The notes under the pieces are model-generated. The model ran no database searches and was not told where the DNA came from. It saw only the letters and a program-made list of their open reading frames with translations. This document shows positions 1 through 6,720 of a stretch of DNA of 64,000 nt, in pieces. Source of the DNA: Dickeya aquatica. GTDB lineage: Bacteria > Pseudomonadota > Gammaproteobacteria > Enterobacterales > Enterobacteriaceae. The DNA is taken from the NCBI RefSeq assembly GCF_900095885.1, contig NZ_LT615367.1:3286001-3350000 (forward strand). Reading direction: 5' to 3'. Every line of letters begins with the position of its first letter. Position 1 is the first letter of the stretch. The position numbers were made by a program, and so were the translations under genes.

Positions 1-357
1 TTCCAGCCGCTCCGCACGCAAAGACGCTTCCTTGCTAGCTTGCGTATGCCGAAGACCCCAGGCAGCCATCTGTGCGAGCAGAGGTACAAGCTGTATGGCC
101 GCTTCCGTAAGGCTGTAGATCCCTTTCTGATGATGATTCGGATCCGGACATCGTGTCAGCAGGCCTGACGCGGTCAAGTGCTTCAGCCGACTTGCGAGAA
201 TGTTAGTGGCGATGCCTTCCTGATTTTGCTCCAGCAGGGTGCCATAACTGCGTCGGTTCTCGAACATGACATCGCGGATAACGATCAGGCTCCAGCGGTC
301 GCCTATCTGTTCAAGCGTCAGGTTGATCGGGCAGCCCGATCGTCTTGTTTGTGGCAC
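1..357 (-). CDS. HxlR-family transcriptional regulator (3' end beyond window)
   Basis: The N-terminal 119 codons of a winged-helix regulator can be read on the minus strand; the gene runs off the left edge. The start is a GTG at 357 preceded by a strong AAGGAGG site. The protein opens with a Cys-Pro pair (RRSGCPINLTLEQIGDRWSL) typical of HxlR proteins, followed by LIVIRDVMF, then ILASRLKHLTASGLL (recognition helix region) and a YSLTEAA wing. HxlR proteins are dimeric local regulators, often sensing electrophiles through the N-terminal Cys or sensing aromatic compounds. It is divergent from the hydrolase operon at 625-4310 and probably controls both. The ligand is unknown. Confidence 0.88.
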   Translation of the reverse strand, partial: MPQTRRSGCPINLTLEQIGDRWSLIVIRDVMFENRRSYGTLLEQNQEGIATNILASRLKHLTASGLLTRCPDPNHHQKGIYSLTEAAIQLVPLLAQMAAWGLRHTQASKEASLRAERLE

Positions 358-378
358 AGCGATCCTCCTTAAATTTCT

Positions 379-395
379 ACTTGCATTATGCAAGT
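379..395. promoter_or_regulatory. Palindromic operator 1 (HxlR site)
   Basis: A perfect palindrome with one central base: half-sites ACTTGCAT and ATGCAAGT. It lies just upstream of the HxlR ribosome-binding site and covers the predicted -10 box. Its near twin is centred 37 bp away. Assignment to the adjacent HxlR protein is inferred from location and symmetry. Confidence 0.6.
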
Positions 396-413
396 TTCAC
401 AAATACCATTCAA
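385..413 (-). promoter_or_regulatory. Predicted promoter of the HxlR gene
   Basis: On the minus strand TTGAAT (408-413) lies 17 bp from CATAAT (385-390), a good sigma-70 match about 28 bp upstream of the GTG start. The -10 box sits inside the palindrome at 379-395, so autorepression is likely (inference). Confidence 0.55.
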
Positions 414-415
414 CC

Positions 416-432
416 ACTTGCATTTTGCAAGT
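416..432. promoter_or_regulatory. Palindromic operator 2 (HxlR site)
   Basis: The second copy of the palindrome: half-sites ACTTGCA and TGCAAGT separated by TTT. It lies upstream of the -35 element of the regulator and on the side of the divergent hydrolase operon. Two like-sequence sites in a divergent intergenic region suit co-regulation of both transcripts. Confidence 0.6.
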
Positions 433-624
433 AATACGATTCCTGACGGATCAACAGAGAAATCGAACATGTGTGTGGCTTTCACCACGGATTATTCCGG
501 CAATTCAGTAGTGCGGGTGGCCGGAAAGGTGGCAACAACGACATGGCACGATGAACCGCGTTCCGCGAAAGGTCATTACGTATTGACGTACCTATCTCAC
601 TACACACAAAGGTTAGGAAACACG

Positions 625-1608
625 ATGAAATTCTCCACTATCAGTTCGCGTACCCTGCTCGCGGTATCGTTAGCATTCGCCGGCACTCTGGTTGCTGTCG
701 CACCGGCCCAGGCTGTAGCGCCAATGCAGCACAAGCAAGTTGCGGGCTTCTATCGCACGATGATTGGCGACTATGAAGTCACCGCGCTCTATGACGGCGG
801 CGGCGGCATTGACTCCAGCCTCCTGCATGGCGATCCGGCGCTCATCCAGTCCCTCCTGGCGCGCTCCTTCCAAAATGATCCCAAGAAAGTCTCGGCCACC
901 GTCCAGGGCTTCCTCGTCAATACCGGCTCCAGGCTCGTTCTGATCGATACGGGCGCAGGCGGCCACTGGGGCCCTCCCACGCTGGGTAAGCTCGTGCAGA
1001 ACCTAAAAGCCTCCGGCTACCAGCCGGAGCAGGTTGACCTGGTGCTGCTGACCCATCTTCACGGTGACCATGCCGGCGGGATCTACAAAGACGGCAAACG
1101 CGTCTTTCCGAATGCGACCGTGATGATGAAGAAGGCCGACGCCGACTTCTGGCTGTCGAAGGACATCATGGCCAAGGCCCCGGAAGATGCAAAGATCTTC
1201 TTCCAAATCGCACAAGATGGCGCAGCACCTTACATGGCTGCTGGCAAATGGAAGCCGTACGAAGGCATGGACGAAATCGTCCCCGGCATCACACCGTATG
1301 CCATTCCCGGCCACACGCCCGGTCACACCGGCTACATGATTTCCTCGAAAGGTCAGTCGCTGCTGGTCTGGGGCGACGTCGCTCATGTTGGGGCCGTCCA
1401 GATGCCGCACCCGGAAGTCAGCATCGCCTTTGACTCAGACAGCGCATCGGCTGTCAAAACGCGTGAAGCCCTGCTGGTGAAACTCGCTGCGGACAAGACA
1501 ATGATTGCCGCCGCCCACATGCCATTTCCTGGCCTGGGCCGTCTTCGCCAGGCCGACACCGGCGTGGGTTACGACTGGGTTCCGGCAACCTTCCTTGACG
1601 TGAAGTGA
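625..1608 (+). CDS. Exported MBL-fold metallo-hydrolase (lactonase / organophosphate hydrolase-like)
   Basis: 327 residues. An upstream in-frame start at 388 exists, but ATG 625 is preferred because it has an AGGA site and opens with a Sec signal peptide ending AQA-VAP near residue 30. The metallo-beta-lactamase zinc motif HLHGDH is at about 144-149. Further ligands are in PGHTPGHTG (about 229-235), WGDVAH (Asp about 251) and AAHMPFPG. This layout resembles the periplasmic methyl-parathion-hydrolase/lactonase branch of the superfamily, but the substrate cannot be read from sequence. First gene of the operon, with only 8 bp before the next gene. Bases 433-624 hold a long leader without another convincing gene. 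Confidence 0.85.
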   Translation: MKFSTISSRTLLAVSLAFAGTLVAVAPAQAVAPMQHKQVAGFYRTMIGDYEVTALYDGGGGIDSSLLHGDPALIQSLLARSFQNDPKKVSATVQGFLVNTGSRLVLIDTGAGGHWGPPTLGKLVQNLKASGYQPEQVDLVLLTHLHGDHAGGIYKDGKRVFPNATVMMKKADADFWLSKDIMAKAPEDAKIFFQIAQDGAAPYMAAGKWKPYEGMDEIVPGITPYAIPGHTPGHTGYMISSKGQSLLVWGDVAHVGAVQMPHPEVSIAFDSDSASAVKTREALLVKLAADKTMIAAAHMPFPGLGRLRQADTGVGYDWVPATFLDVK

Positions 1609-1616
1609 GGTGAATC

Positions 1617-2510
1617 ATGAACTACGACTCATCTTCCATCCGCACGCTCCGCGAAGCGATGTTCGCCTTCAACATTGCGCATCCGGTACGCACCATCGAG
1701 ACCCTGCGCGTCGACATGGAGGCCATTTCACAGGCGAACCCGCCGGCGGCTGACCTGACAGTCGAGCCAACCGAACTCGGTGGCGTCGCTGCGGTGGCGA
1801 TTACGGCTCCCGGCGCGTCCAAAGACCGCGTCATCTACCATCTCCACGGTGGTGGCTGGGTAGCGGGTTCTCCTGCCTCGCATTTGGGCATGCTCGGAGA
1901 GCTGTCTCGAGCGGCAAAGTCCCAGGTCATCGTTCTGGACCACGCCAGGGCACCCGAGCACCCCTTCCCGGCGTCCTACGACGAGTCCATTTGCGGCTAC
2001 GAAGCAGTACGTGCGCTTGGCAAACCGTTCGCCGTGACCGGAGACTCCAGTGGCGGTGGCATGGCTCTCAACGTTCTTGCCTACGCCTCCTCAAAGGGCC
2101 ACAAGGACGCGCGAGCCGCGCTACTCATTAGCCCATGGGCAGACTTAACGCTGACGCTACCCTCGTTAACGCAGTTGGCCGACCGCGACCCAATGGTCAA
2201 CGCGAGCGCGATGCGGGAGATGGTCGAGGCGTACGCGGGCAACCACGACTTGAAGGATCCGCGCATCTCACCCCTGTTCGCCGACATGCACGGTTTTCCT
2301 CCACTGCTCATCCATGTCGGGAGCGACGAAATACTTCTCGACGACGCGCTTGAAATTGACCGGAAGGTGCGCGCAGCCGGCGGTGAGTCGCACCTTGAGG
2401 TCTGGCCGGAGATGCTCCACGTCTGGCACATTCAGACAGCCTCTTTGCCTCAGGCCCACGACGCGCTGCAGCGAGCCGGCGAGTTTCTCATCGGGCACCT
2501 CGATAAATAG
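1617..2510 (+). CDS. Alpha/beta hydrolase, hormone-sensitive-lipase (HSL/GDSAG) type
   Basis: 297 residues, cytoplasmic, no signal peptide. The oxyanion motif HGGGW is at about 77-81, the nucleophile elbow GDSSGGG (Ser about 144), the acid in GSDEILLDD (Asp about 237) and the catalytic His in MLHVWH (about 268). This is the complete HSL-family triad. Family members hydrolyse short-chain esters or lactones, including monoterpene lactones. The AGGTGA element before ATG serves as ribosome-binding site. It starts 8 bp after the metallo-hydrolase, so the two probably act on related substrates, one outside and one inside the inner membrane (inference). Confidence 0.86.
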   Translation: MNYDSSSIRTLREAMFAFNIAHPVRTIETLRVDMEAISQANPPAADLTVEPTELGGVAAVAITAPGASKDRVIYHLHGGGWVAGSPASHLGMLGELSRAAKSQVIVLDHARAPEHPFPASYDESICGYEAVRALGKPFAVTGDSSGGGMALNVLAYASSKGHKDARAALLISPWADLTLTLPSLTQLADRDPMVNASAMREMVEAYAGNHDLKDPRISPLFADMHGFPPLLIHVGSDEILLDDALEIDRKVRAAGGESHLEVWPEMLHVWHIQTASLPQAHDALQRAGEFLIGHLDK

Positions 2511-2591
2511 CCCGCGCACACTCTGCGAAGACGCAGACACTCAATAGAAGATTGTAATGATTACTGACAAGACATCAGACAGGAGATGGTA

Positions 2592-3002
2592 ATGACTACG
2601 GATACCAGTGCGCCGGGAACGGCATGGATGCAAATCGTCATGAAGAAAGGCACGAGCGACTTCGCGAAGTCGTTCACCGCTGACGTCAGCCTTCAGACCT
2701 CAGCCCTCAGCCAGGCCGTGGTCGGCCCGACACTCATCGGGGCGTTCTTTGCCGCGACGAGCACGATGTACGAACACTTCGTGTTCACTGCAGAGACTGT
2801 CGACGGTGCGAAGACGTACCTTGAGTGGGATGCCATCCACGCTGGCAAACCGATCGTCGGCATCACCCTGCTCACTCGGAATGAGTCCGGCCTCATCAAC
2901 AACATCAAGCTCTTCCAAAGCCCGTTTGCCGTCGTTCGTGAGTTCTCATCTGGCCTCAGGGAGCGACTCGAAGGAACACTCGGTCAGGACTTCTTTAGCT
3001 AA
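2592..3002 (+). CDS. NTF2-like / SnoaL-like protein
   Basis: 136 residues. ATG 2592 is chosen over ATG 2586 because AGGAG at 2581-2585 has proper spacing to the former and abuts the latter. The stretch GPTLIGAFFAATSTMYEHF, the strand-rich middle and the ending NNIKLFQSPFAVVREFSSG fit the NTF2-like cone fold. Family members include small isomerases, cyclases, dehydratases and non-catalytic ligand binders, so no reaction can be assigned. Third gene of the operon, 81 bp after the esterase and 49 bp before the tautomerase. Confidence 0.7.
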   Translation: MTTDTSAPGTAWMQIVMKKGTSDFAKSFTADVSLQTSALSQAVVGPTLIGAFFAATSTMYEHFVFTAETVDGAKTYLEWDAIHAGKPIVGITLLTRNESGLINNIKLFQSPFAVVREFSSGLRERLEGTLGQDFFS

Positions 3003-3051
3003 GGGAAAACAGCGCCTCATTAACCTGAACAACACAACCGAGGAAACACTC

Positions 3052-3465
3052 ATGCCAATATTTCACGCCCACATTCCGGCTCAAAAGTTCTCTGGCGACG
3101 AGAAGCGGGCTCTGGCAGATGCCTTGAATCTCGCGCTTCATGAAGCCATGGACACGCCTATGGATGATCGATTCATCATCATCAGTGAGCACAAGGAGGA
3201 TGAATTCTTCATCCATCCAACTTTTCCTAACTTGAAGAGATCCGACAAGCGCATGCTCATAACGGTGACGTCCGGTACGAGCAGGACGGTGGAGCAGAAA
3301 CGCAAGCTCGCGGAGTTGGTCACCCGATACGCAGTAGAAAAAGTTGGCGTCAGCCAGGACGATGTCACCCTTATAATGCAGGCCATTCCCCTGGAGAACA
3401 TGAGCTTCGGCGGTGGAAAGCTGGTCTCTGACATCAACCTTTCTATGCCGTGGGTAAACAAGTAA
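3052..3465 (+). CDS. Tautomerase-family protein (4-oxalocrotonate tautomerase superfamily)
   Basis: 137 residues. A longer in-frame reading from 2749 overlaps the preceding gene and is rejected. ATG 3052 gives the mature N-terminal proline (MPIFHAHIP) that is the general base of this superfamily. The two-part length, ITVTSGTSRTVEQKRKLAELV and the C-terminal NMSFGGGKLVSD fit the trimeric Tautomerase_2-like group. Such enzymes tautomerise or hydrate/dehalogenate enol and unsaturated acids in aromatic degradation. Its presence beside hydrolases and a flavin-reductase-like protein argues for a small catabolic or detoxification pathway (inference). Confidence 0.78.
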   Translation: MPIFHAHIPAQKFSGDEKRALADALNLALHEAMDTPMDDRFIIISEHKEDEFFIHPTFPNLKRSDKRMLITVTSGTSRTVEQKRKLAELVTRYAVEKVGVSQDDVTLIMQAIPLENMSFGGGKLVSDINLSMPWVNK

Positions 3466-3591
3466 GAAAGACAAAGCTACCCTGTTCTTGAAATCGGGGC
3501 AGCGAATTTGACTTGAAATGGGTGTCTCGTTGTTTCTCAGGCGCGGGGCTCATGCGGCTCCGCCGACACCGTTCTCCCGACGGGTATCAGG

Positions 3592-3696
3592 ATGATTACG
3601 GCCACCGCTCCGACCCAGGTGCAGCGAACGCGCACCGAGCCGGAGGCGTTGGAGGCCGCATTCCTTACGCCCGTCGCCAAAGAGGTAAAGCTATGA
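3592..3696 (+). CDS. Small ORF or gene remnant, translationally overlapping the next gene
   Basis: 34 codons from ATG 3592 to TGA 3694-3696. The stop overlaps the ATG of the flavin-reductase-like gene in an ATGA junction, typical of coupled genes. The peptide (MITATAPTQVQRTRTEPEAL...) matches no family I recognise. The preceding 3466-3591 looks like codon-biased but broken DNA, so this could be the tail of a decayed gene that once coupled to the next one. Low confidence as a functional gene. Confidence 0.3.
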   Translation: MITATAPTQVQRTRTEPEALEAAFLTPVAKEVKL

Positions 3697-4310
3697 CCGA
3701 CTGGCATTTCTATGAACCGGCGCAGGGACATTCCCTGCGTCACGATCCGCTCAACGCCATCGTCGCTCCGCGACCGATCGGCTGGATCAGCACAGTCTCA
3801 AACGACGGCGTGCGCAACCTTGCGCCCTACAGCTTCTTCAACCTGTTCAACTACAAACCGCCGATCATCGGCTTTTGCTCGCTGGGTGCGAAAGACTCAC
3901 TCGCCAACGCACGAGACACCGGCGAATTCGTCTGGAATCTGGCGACGCGAGAGCTCGCCGAGGCGATGAACGCCTGCGCGGCGATGGTGCCATCGAACGT
4001 CGATGAGTTCGCGTTGGCCAAGCTGGAGACTCTGCCTTCTGCCAAAGTGCGGCCATCGCGCGTTGCGGCCAGCCCAGTGCAGTTCGAGTGCGTGGTCACC
4101 CAGATCGTGCAGCTTGAAGCGCTGGGCGGCGCAGAGCTCCCAGCGTGGCTGGTATTGGGCGAAGCAGTAGCGATCCACATTGACCGGAAGTTGATCAAGG
4201 ACGGCGTGTACCAGACTGCGCAGGCGCGCCCGATCCTGCGCGGCGGTGGGCCGGCCGACTACTTCGAAATCGGCACGGAACAACTCTTCAAGCTTGAGCG
4301 ACCGGGTTGA
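3693..4310 (+). CDS. Flavin reductase-like (FMN-binding) domain protein
   Basis: 205 residues from ATG 3693, preceded by AGAGG. A longer frame from 3513 has no support. The N-terminus shows the flavin-reductase-like split barrel: NAIVAPRPIGWISTVSNDGVRNLAPYSFF, then KDSLANARDTGEFVWNLAT and the C-terminal RGGGPADYFEI. Relatives bind FMN and act as the reductase component of two-component monooxygenases or as stand-alone flavoproteins. No partner oxygenase is present in the window. Last intact gene of the probable HxlR-controlled operon. The base composition is GC-rich like the genes before it and unlike the gene at 4615. Confidence 0.82.
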   Translation: MTDWHFYEPAQGHSLRHDPLNAIVAPRPIGWISTVSNDGVRNLAPYSFFNLFNYKPPIIGFCSLGAKDSLANARDTGEFVWNLATRELAEAMNACAAMVPSNVDEFALAKLETLPSAKVRPSRVAASPVQFECVVTQIVQLEALGGAELPAWLVLGEAVAIHIDRKLIKDGVYQTAQARPILRGGGPADYFEIGTEQLFKLERPG

Positions 4311-4312
4311 TT

Positions 4313-4447
4313 GATTTGGCGTCGAGCAAGATCGTGCACTCAGCGATTCATCTCCGACCGCTCAATGGCGTCCCGAGATCTTTCGCGGAACTCGGTCGCC
4401 ACCTGCAAGGCAAGATCGACGCCAGTCACTTCAACGGAGCCGCCTGA
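4313..4447 (+). pseudogene. Possible coding remnant
   Basis: An open stretch of 44 codons without a start ends at TGA 4445-4447 with codon use like the operon before it (reading ...LNGVPRSFAELGRHLQGKI...). I do not recognise the family. It may be the tail of a deleted gene. Apart from this and the promoter at 4553, I see nothing else in 4311-4614. Confidence 0.25.
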
Positions 4448-4552
4448 CATCCTTCTATAAGAAGAACGCCTATTTTTCAACGTACCGATACCGCCGATTC
4501 GGCAGCTTCGCCCATGTTAATCAGTTATGGAATCGGCAACAGGCCAAAGACC

Positions 4553-4581
4553 TTGACATCTTGTACTCATCGTTCCATGAT
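4553..4581 (+). promoter_or_regulatory. Predicted sigma-70 promoter for the second MBL gene
   Basis: A consensus TTGACA (4553-4558), a 17-bp spacer and CATGAT (4576-4581, four of six). The start codon at 4615 follows after a short leader with AGGAA at 4604-4608. Confidence 0.6.
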
Positions 4582-4614
4582 GATTCTGTGAAAACAATTA
4601 TATAGGAACGTTAT

Positions 4615-5508
4615 ATGTATATGAAAATAAATGGAATTATAAAAAACCTCCTGATACTTTGTACCCTTACTCTCTCAGCTGGAGCCGTTTTCGCCAGCCA
4701 ATCAGTCAACGTTTCCGATCTGACTTTTCATGTATTCACTTCAGAAGACGATGGTTTTTTTGATAACTCGGTGATTGTTGAGGGGGATAAAGAACTCCTG
4801 CTGATTGACGCACAACTTACTCGAGCGAATGCGCTTAAAGTCCTCGATTTGATACGATCGCTCAAAAAGAATCTTAAGCAGATTTATATCACTCACGAAC
4901 ATGCTGACCATTTTTTGGGGTTGGAGGTCTTCAAGGAGGCTTTTCCACAAGTGGAGATTTTAGCTAACCCTAAGGTCGCGAGCCGTATAGATGAGGTATA
5001 CAAGGCCAAGCTTGAAAAGTGGCATGGGATACTGTCGTCAAAGGCTGCTACCCGTGAAATTCCCATAACCAGATACGATGGAGACCAACTCAGTATTGAA
5101 GGTAAAAAAATTGAAATTCATAAACATCTTCAAGGGGATACTGATGAGAACTCCTACCTTTGGTTCCCAAAAGAGCGTGTCGCGGTAGTCGGTGACATGG
5201 CCTATGACCAAATGCACGTCTATACCGTCGAAACGACGCCTGAGGGCCGAAAACGCTGGATTCAAAATCTCGATGCACTTGCAAAACAAAACCCTGAAAT
5301 CGTTATCCCAGGGCATAATTTTCCGAATAAAAAACTTGACGCCTACAGTGCAATTTATTTCACAAAACAATATCTTTTGGTTTTTGAAGAACAACTTTCC
5401 AAATCAAACAGTCGCGCCGAATTTCAAAACCGCATGAAAATAAAATATCCAGATGCAGAGCTTTTCTTTAGCGTAGAAAGAGCCTCCGCTAAGTTTTTAA
5501 ATCAATAA
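4615..5508 (+). CDS. Exported MBL-fold metallo-hydrolase
   Basis: 297 residues. A signal peptide ends near VFASQS (about residue 28). The metal motif HEHADH is at about 94-99, with further ligands in VVGDMAYD (Asp about 194) and PGHNFP (His about 234). It differs clearly from the first MBL protein of the window: there is no PGHTPGHT segment and the order and length of loops differ. The gene is markedly AT-richer than its neighbours and has its own promoter, so it probably arrived separately. ATG 4615 is chosen for AGGAA six bases upstream; ATG 4621 is the alternative. Periplasmic hydrolase, substrate unknown. Confidence 0.82.
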   Translation: MYMKINGIIKNLLILCTLTLSAGAVFASQSVNVSDLTFHVFTSEDDGFFDNSVIVEGDKELLLIDAQLTRANALKVLDLIRSLKKNLKQIYITHEHADHFLGLEVFKEAFPQVEILANPKVASRIDEVYKAKLEKWHGILSSKAATREIPITRYDGDQLSIEGKKIEIHKHLQGDTDENSYLWFPKERVAVVGDMAYDQMHVYTVETTPEGRKRWIQNLDALAKQNPEIVIPGHNFPNKKLDAYSAIYFTKQYLLVFEEQLSKSNSRAEFQNRMKIKYPDAELFFSVERASAKFLNQ

Positions 5509-5522
5509 CTTTTATCACAATT

Positions 5523-5548
5523 ATACCCAAAATAATTCGAGTTGCAGG
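5523..5548. repeat. Partial intergenic repeat (AATAATTCGAGTTGCAG type)
   Basis: The segment around ACCCAAAATAATTCGAGTTG resembles a short intergenic repeat I recall from several Yersinia, Serratia and Pectobacterium genomes. It lies immediately after the MBL gene and beside the integrase remnant. Identification is from memory. Confidence 0.4.
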
Positions 5549-5556
5549 ACAACACC

Positions 5557-5586
5557 ACGCATTGCGTTTTGAATAACGCAATGCGT
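5557..5586. terminator. 12-bp perfect inverted repeat (hairpin, possible terminator)
   Basis: Arms ACGCATTGCGTT and AACGCAATGCGT with loop TTGAAT. It lies between the convergent MBL gene and integrase remnant, so it could end transcription from either side, although a clean T-run is missing. It may instead belong to the repeat element next to it. Confidence 0.45.
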
Positions 5587-5639
5587 TGGCCCGTAAGACG
5601 AGGCCAATTGATGGGCCAGGTATCCCCGTAAACGGCGTC

Positions 5640-6508
5640 TGCCGTCCCTCCACGCCATGTTACATGGCCTTACCGGTACGGCAGCCTGTCCACAACGTCA
5701 GACGAAGCACGTTTTTGATTGTCGGTGAAAAGGCTGAGCCTGGCAGTCACTGGAGAAACTTTTTCAGCTCAGCTTTACCCAAGACACGCGTGCCGCGATT
5801 ATTGGTTAGCTTGATTCGAGTCTGACGGAGGCTGGATTTTGCCAACAGCGCGGGATTAGCAAAACTGCCATCAAAACGCCCCAAACCAATAGCGAACTCG
5901 TAGGCCAATGACAGATCCCGTAGAACGTTACCGGCTTGCACTTTTGCACCTCTGGCAACAATGCCATTGATAAGCGTAATCACGTCATTGCGTGTAATTT
6001 CAGAGGCATTATGATCGCCCAGCTTATCTACCGCATCGGCATACAGTGCTCTGGGCACCTCGTCCTGGCCTTTTTTCTTCCACGCTCCTGGCATGATTTT
6101 GCCGTCTCTGGTTTTGCGGTCCTCAATGCGCGCAGTCAGATAGAGTTCAACCAAACCCTGAACAGTTAACTCAGGCACTTTGGTCTGTTCAGCCTCGATT
6201 GCACGAAGCTGCTTTTCCTGCTTGAGCTCTGATGCAGGACACCGACCTTCCTGACGAAGCAGCTTTAATTCGTTGAGTTTAAGACGGGCAGCGGCGAGTG
6301 AAGTCTGAGGGAAGTTACCAATTTTGACCTGAGCAAGTTTTCCAGTCACAGGGCTCGTGTAGCAGTAGAAAAAAGACTTCACCCCGGTTGCACCACAGGA
6401 GATGCGTAAACCCCGATTTTCGCCAATATCAGCTTTATTTTTATCACCCGGCTTCATTATTTCCACCGCTTTAAACGAAAGTGGCTTTCCCTCTTGTTTT
6501 CCTGCCAT
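5640..6508 (-). pseudogene. P4-type tyrosine integrase, decayed and truncated
   Basis: The N-terminal 253 residues carry the arm-binding DUF4102-type domain (LSFKAVEIMKPGDK, GLRISCGATGVKSFFYCY, KIGNFPQTSLAAARLKL) and the SAM-like core-binding domain. The frame stops at TGA 5747-5749, where family members have Trp (FLQ-W-LPGSA). Translation past the stop continues as family sequence (LPGSAFSPTIKNVLR, LTLWTGCRTG). One extra base near 5662-5665 then shifts the frame to NMAWRD. After that all similarity ends: the catalytic Arg-His-Arg-Tyr part is missing. No tRNA gene or direct repeat that could be an attachment site is visible nearby. It marks the island edge next to mutS. Confidence 0.85.
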
Positions 6509-6720
6509 AAAGACTTCGTTATCATGCTATGCACGTATTCATGAGCAAAATGCAGGTTGTACTGTATGTGGTTATATTCTACTGCCCCGGCCAGACCGGC
6601 TGCATTTTAACCTGCTGCTAACGGTAGGGTTTCATGAACCCCATGAGACTGCATGACACTTAATAAGAACAATAAAATCATTCACTCATTCAAATTCAAG
6701 AAAATGGACATCATAACCTG

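Noticed and set aside
388..624. N-terminal extension of the first MBL protein
   Set aside because: It would place 79 residues in front of a clear signal peptide and run over the operator palindromes; ATG 625 has a better site.
2749..3051. Upstream part of the frame containing the tautomerase
   Set aside because: Overlaps the NTF2-like gene; the catalytic Pro must follow the initiator Met, which is at 3052.
5586..5825. 79-residue plus-strand open frame
   Set aside because: Lies across the integrase remnant on the opposite strand; no support as a gene.
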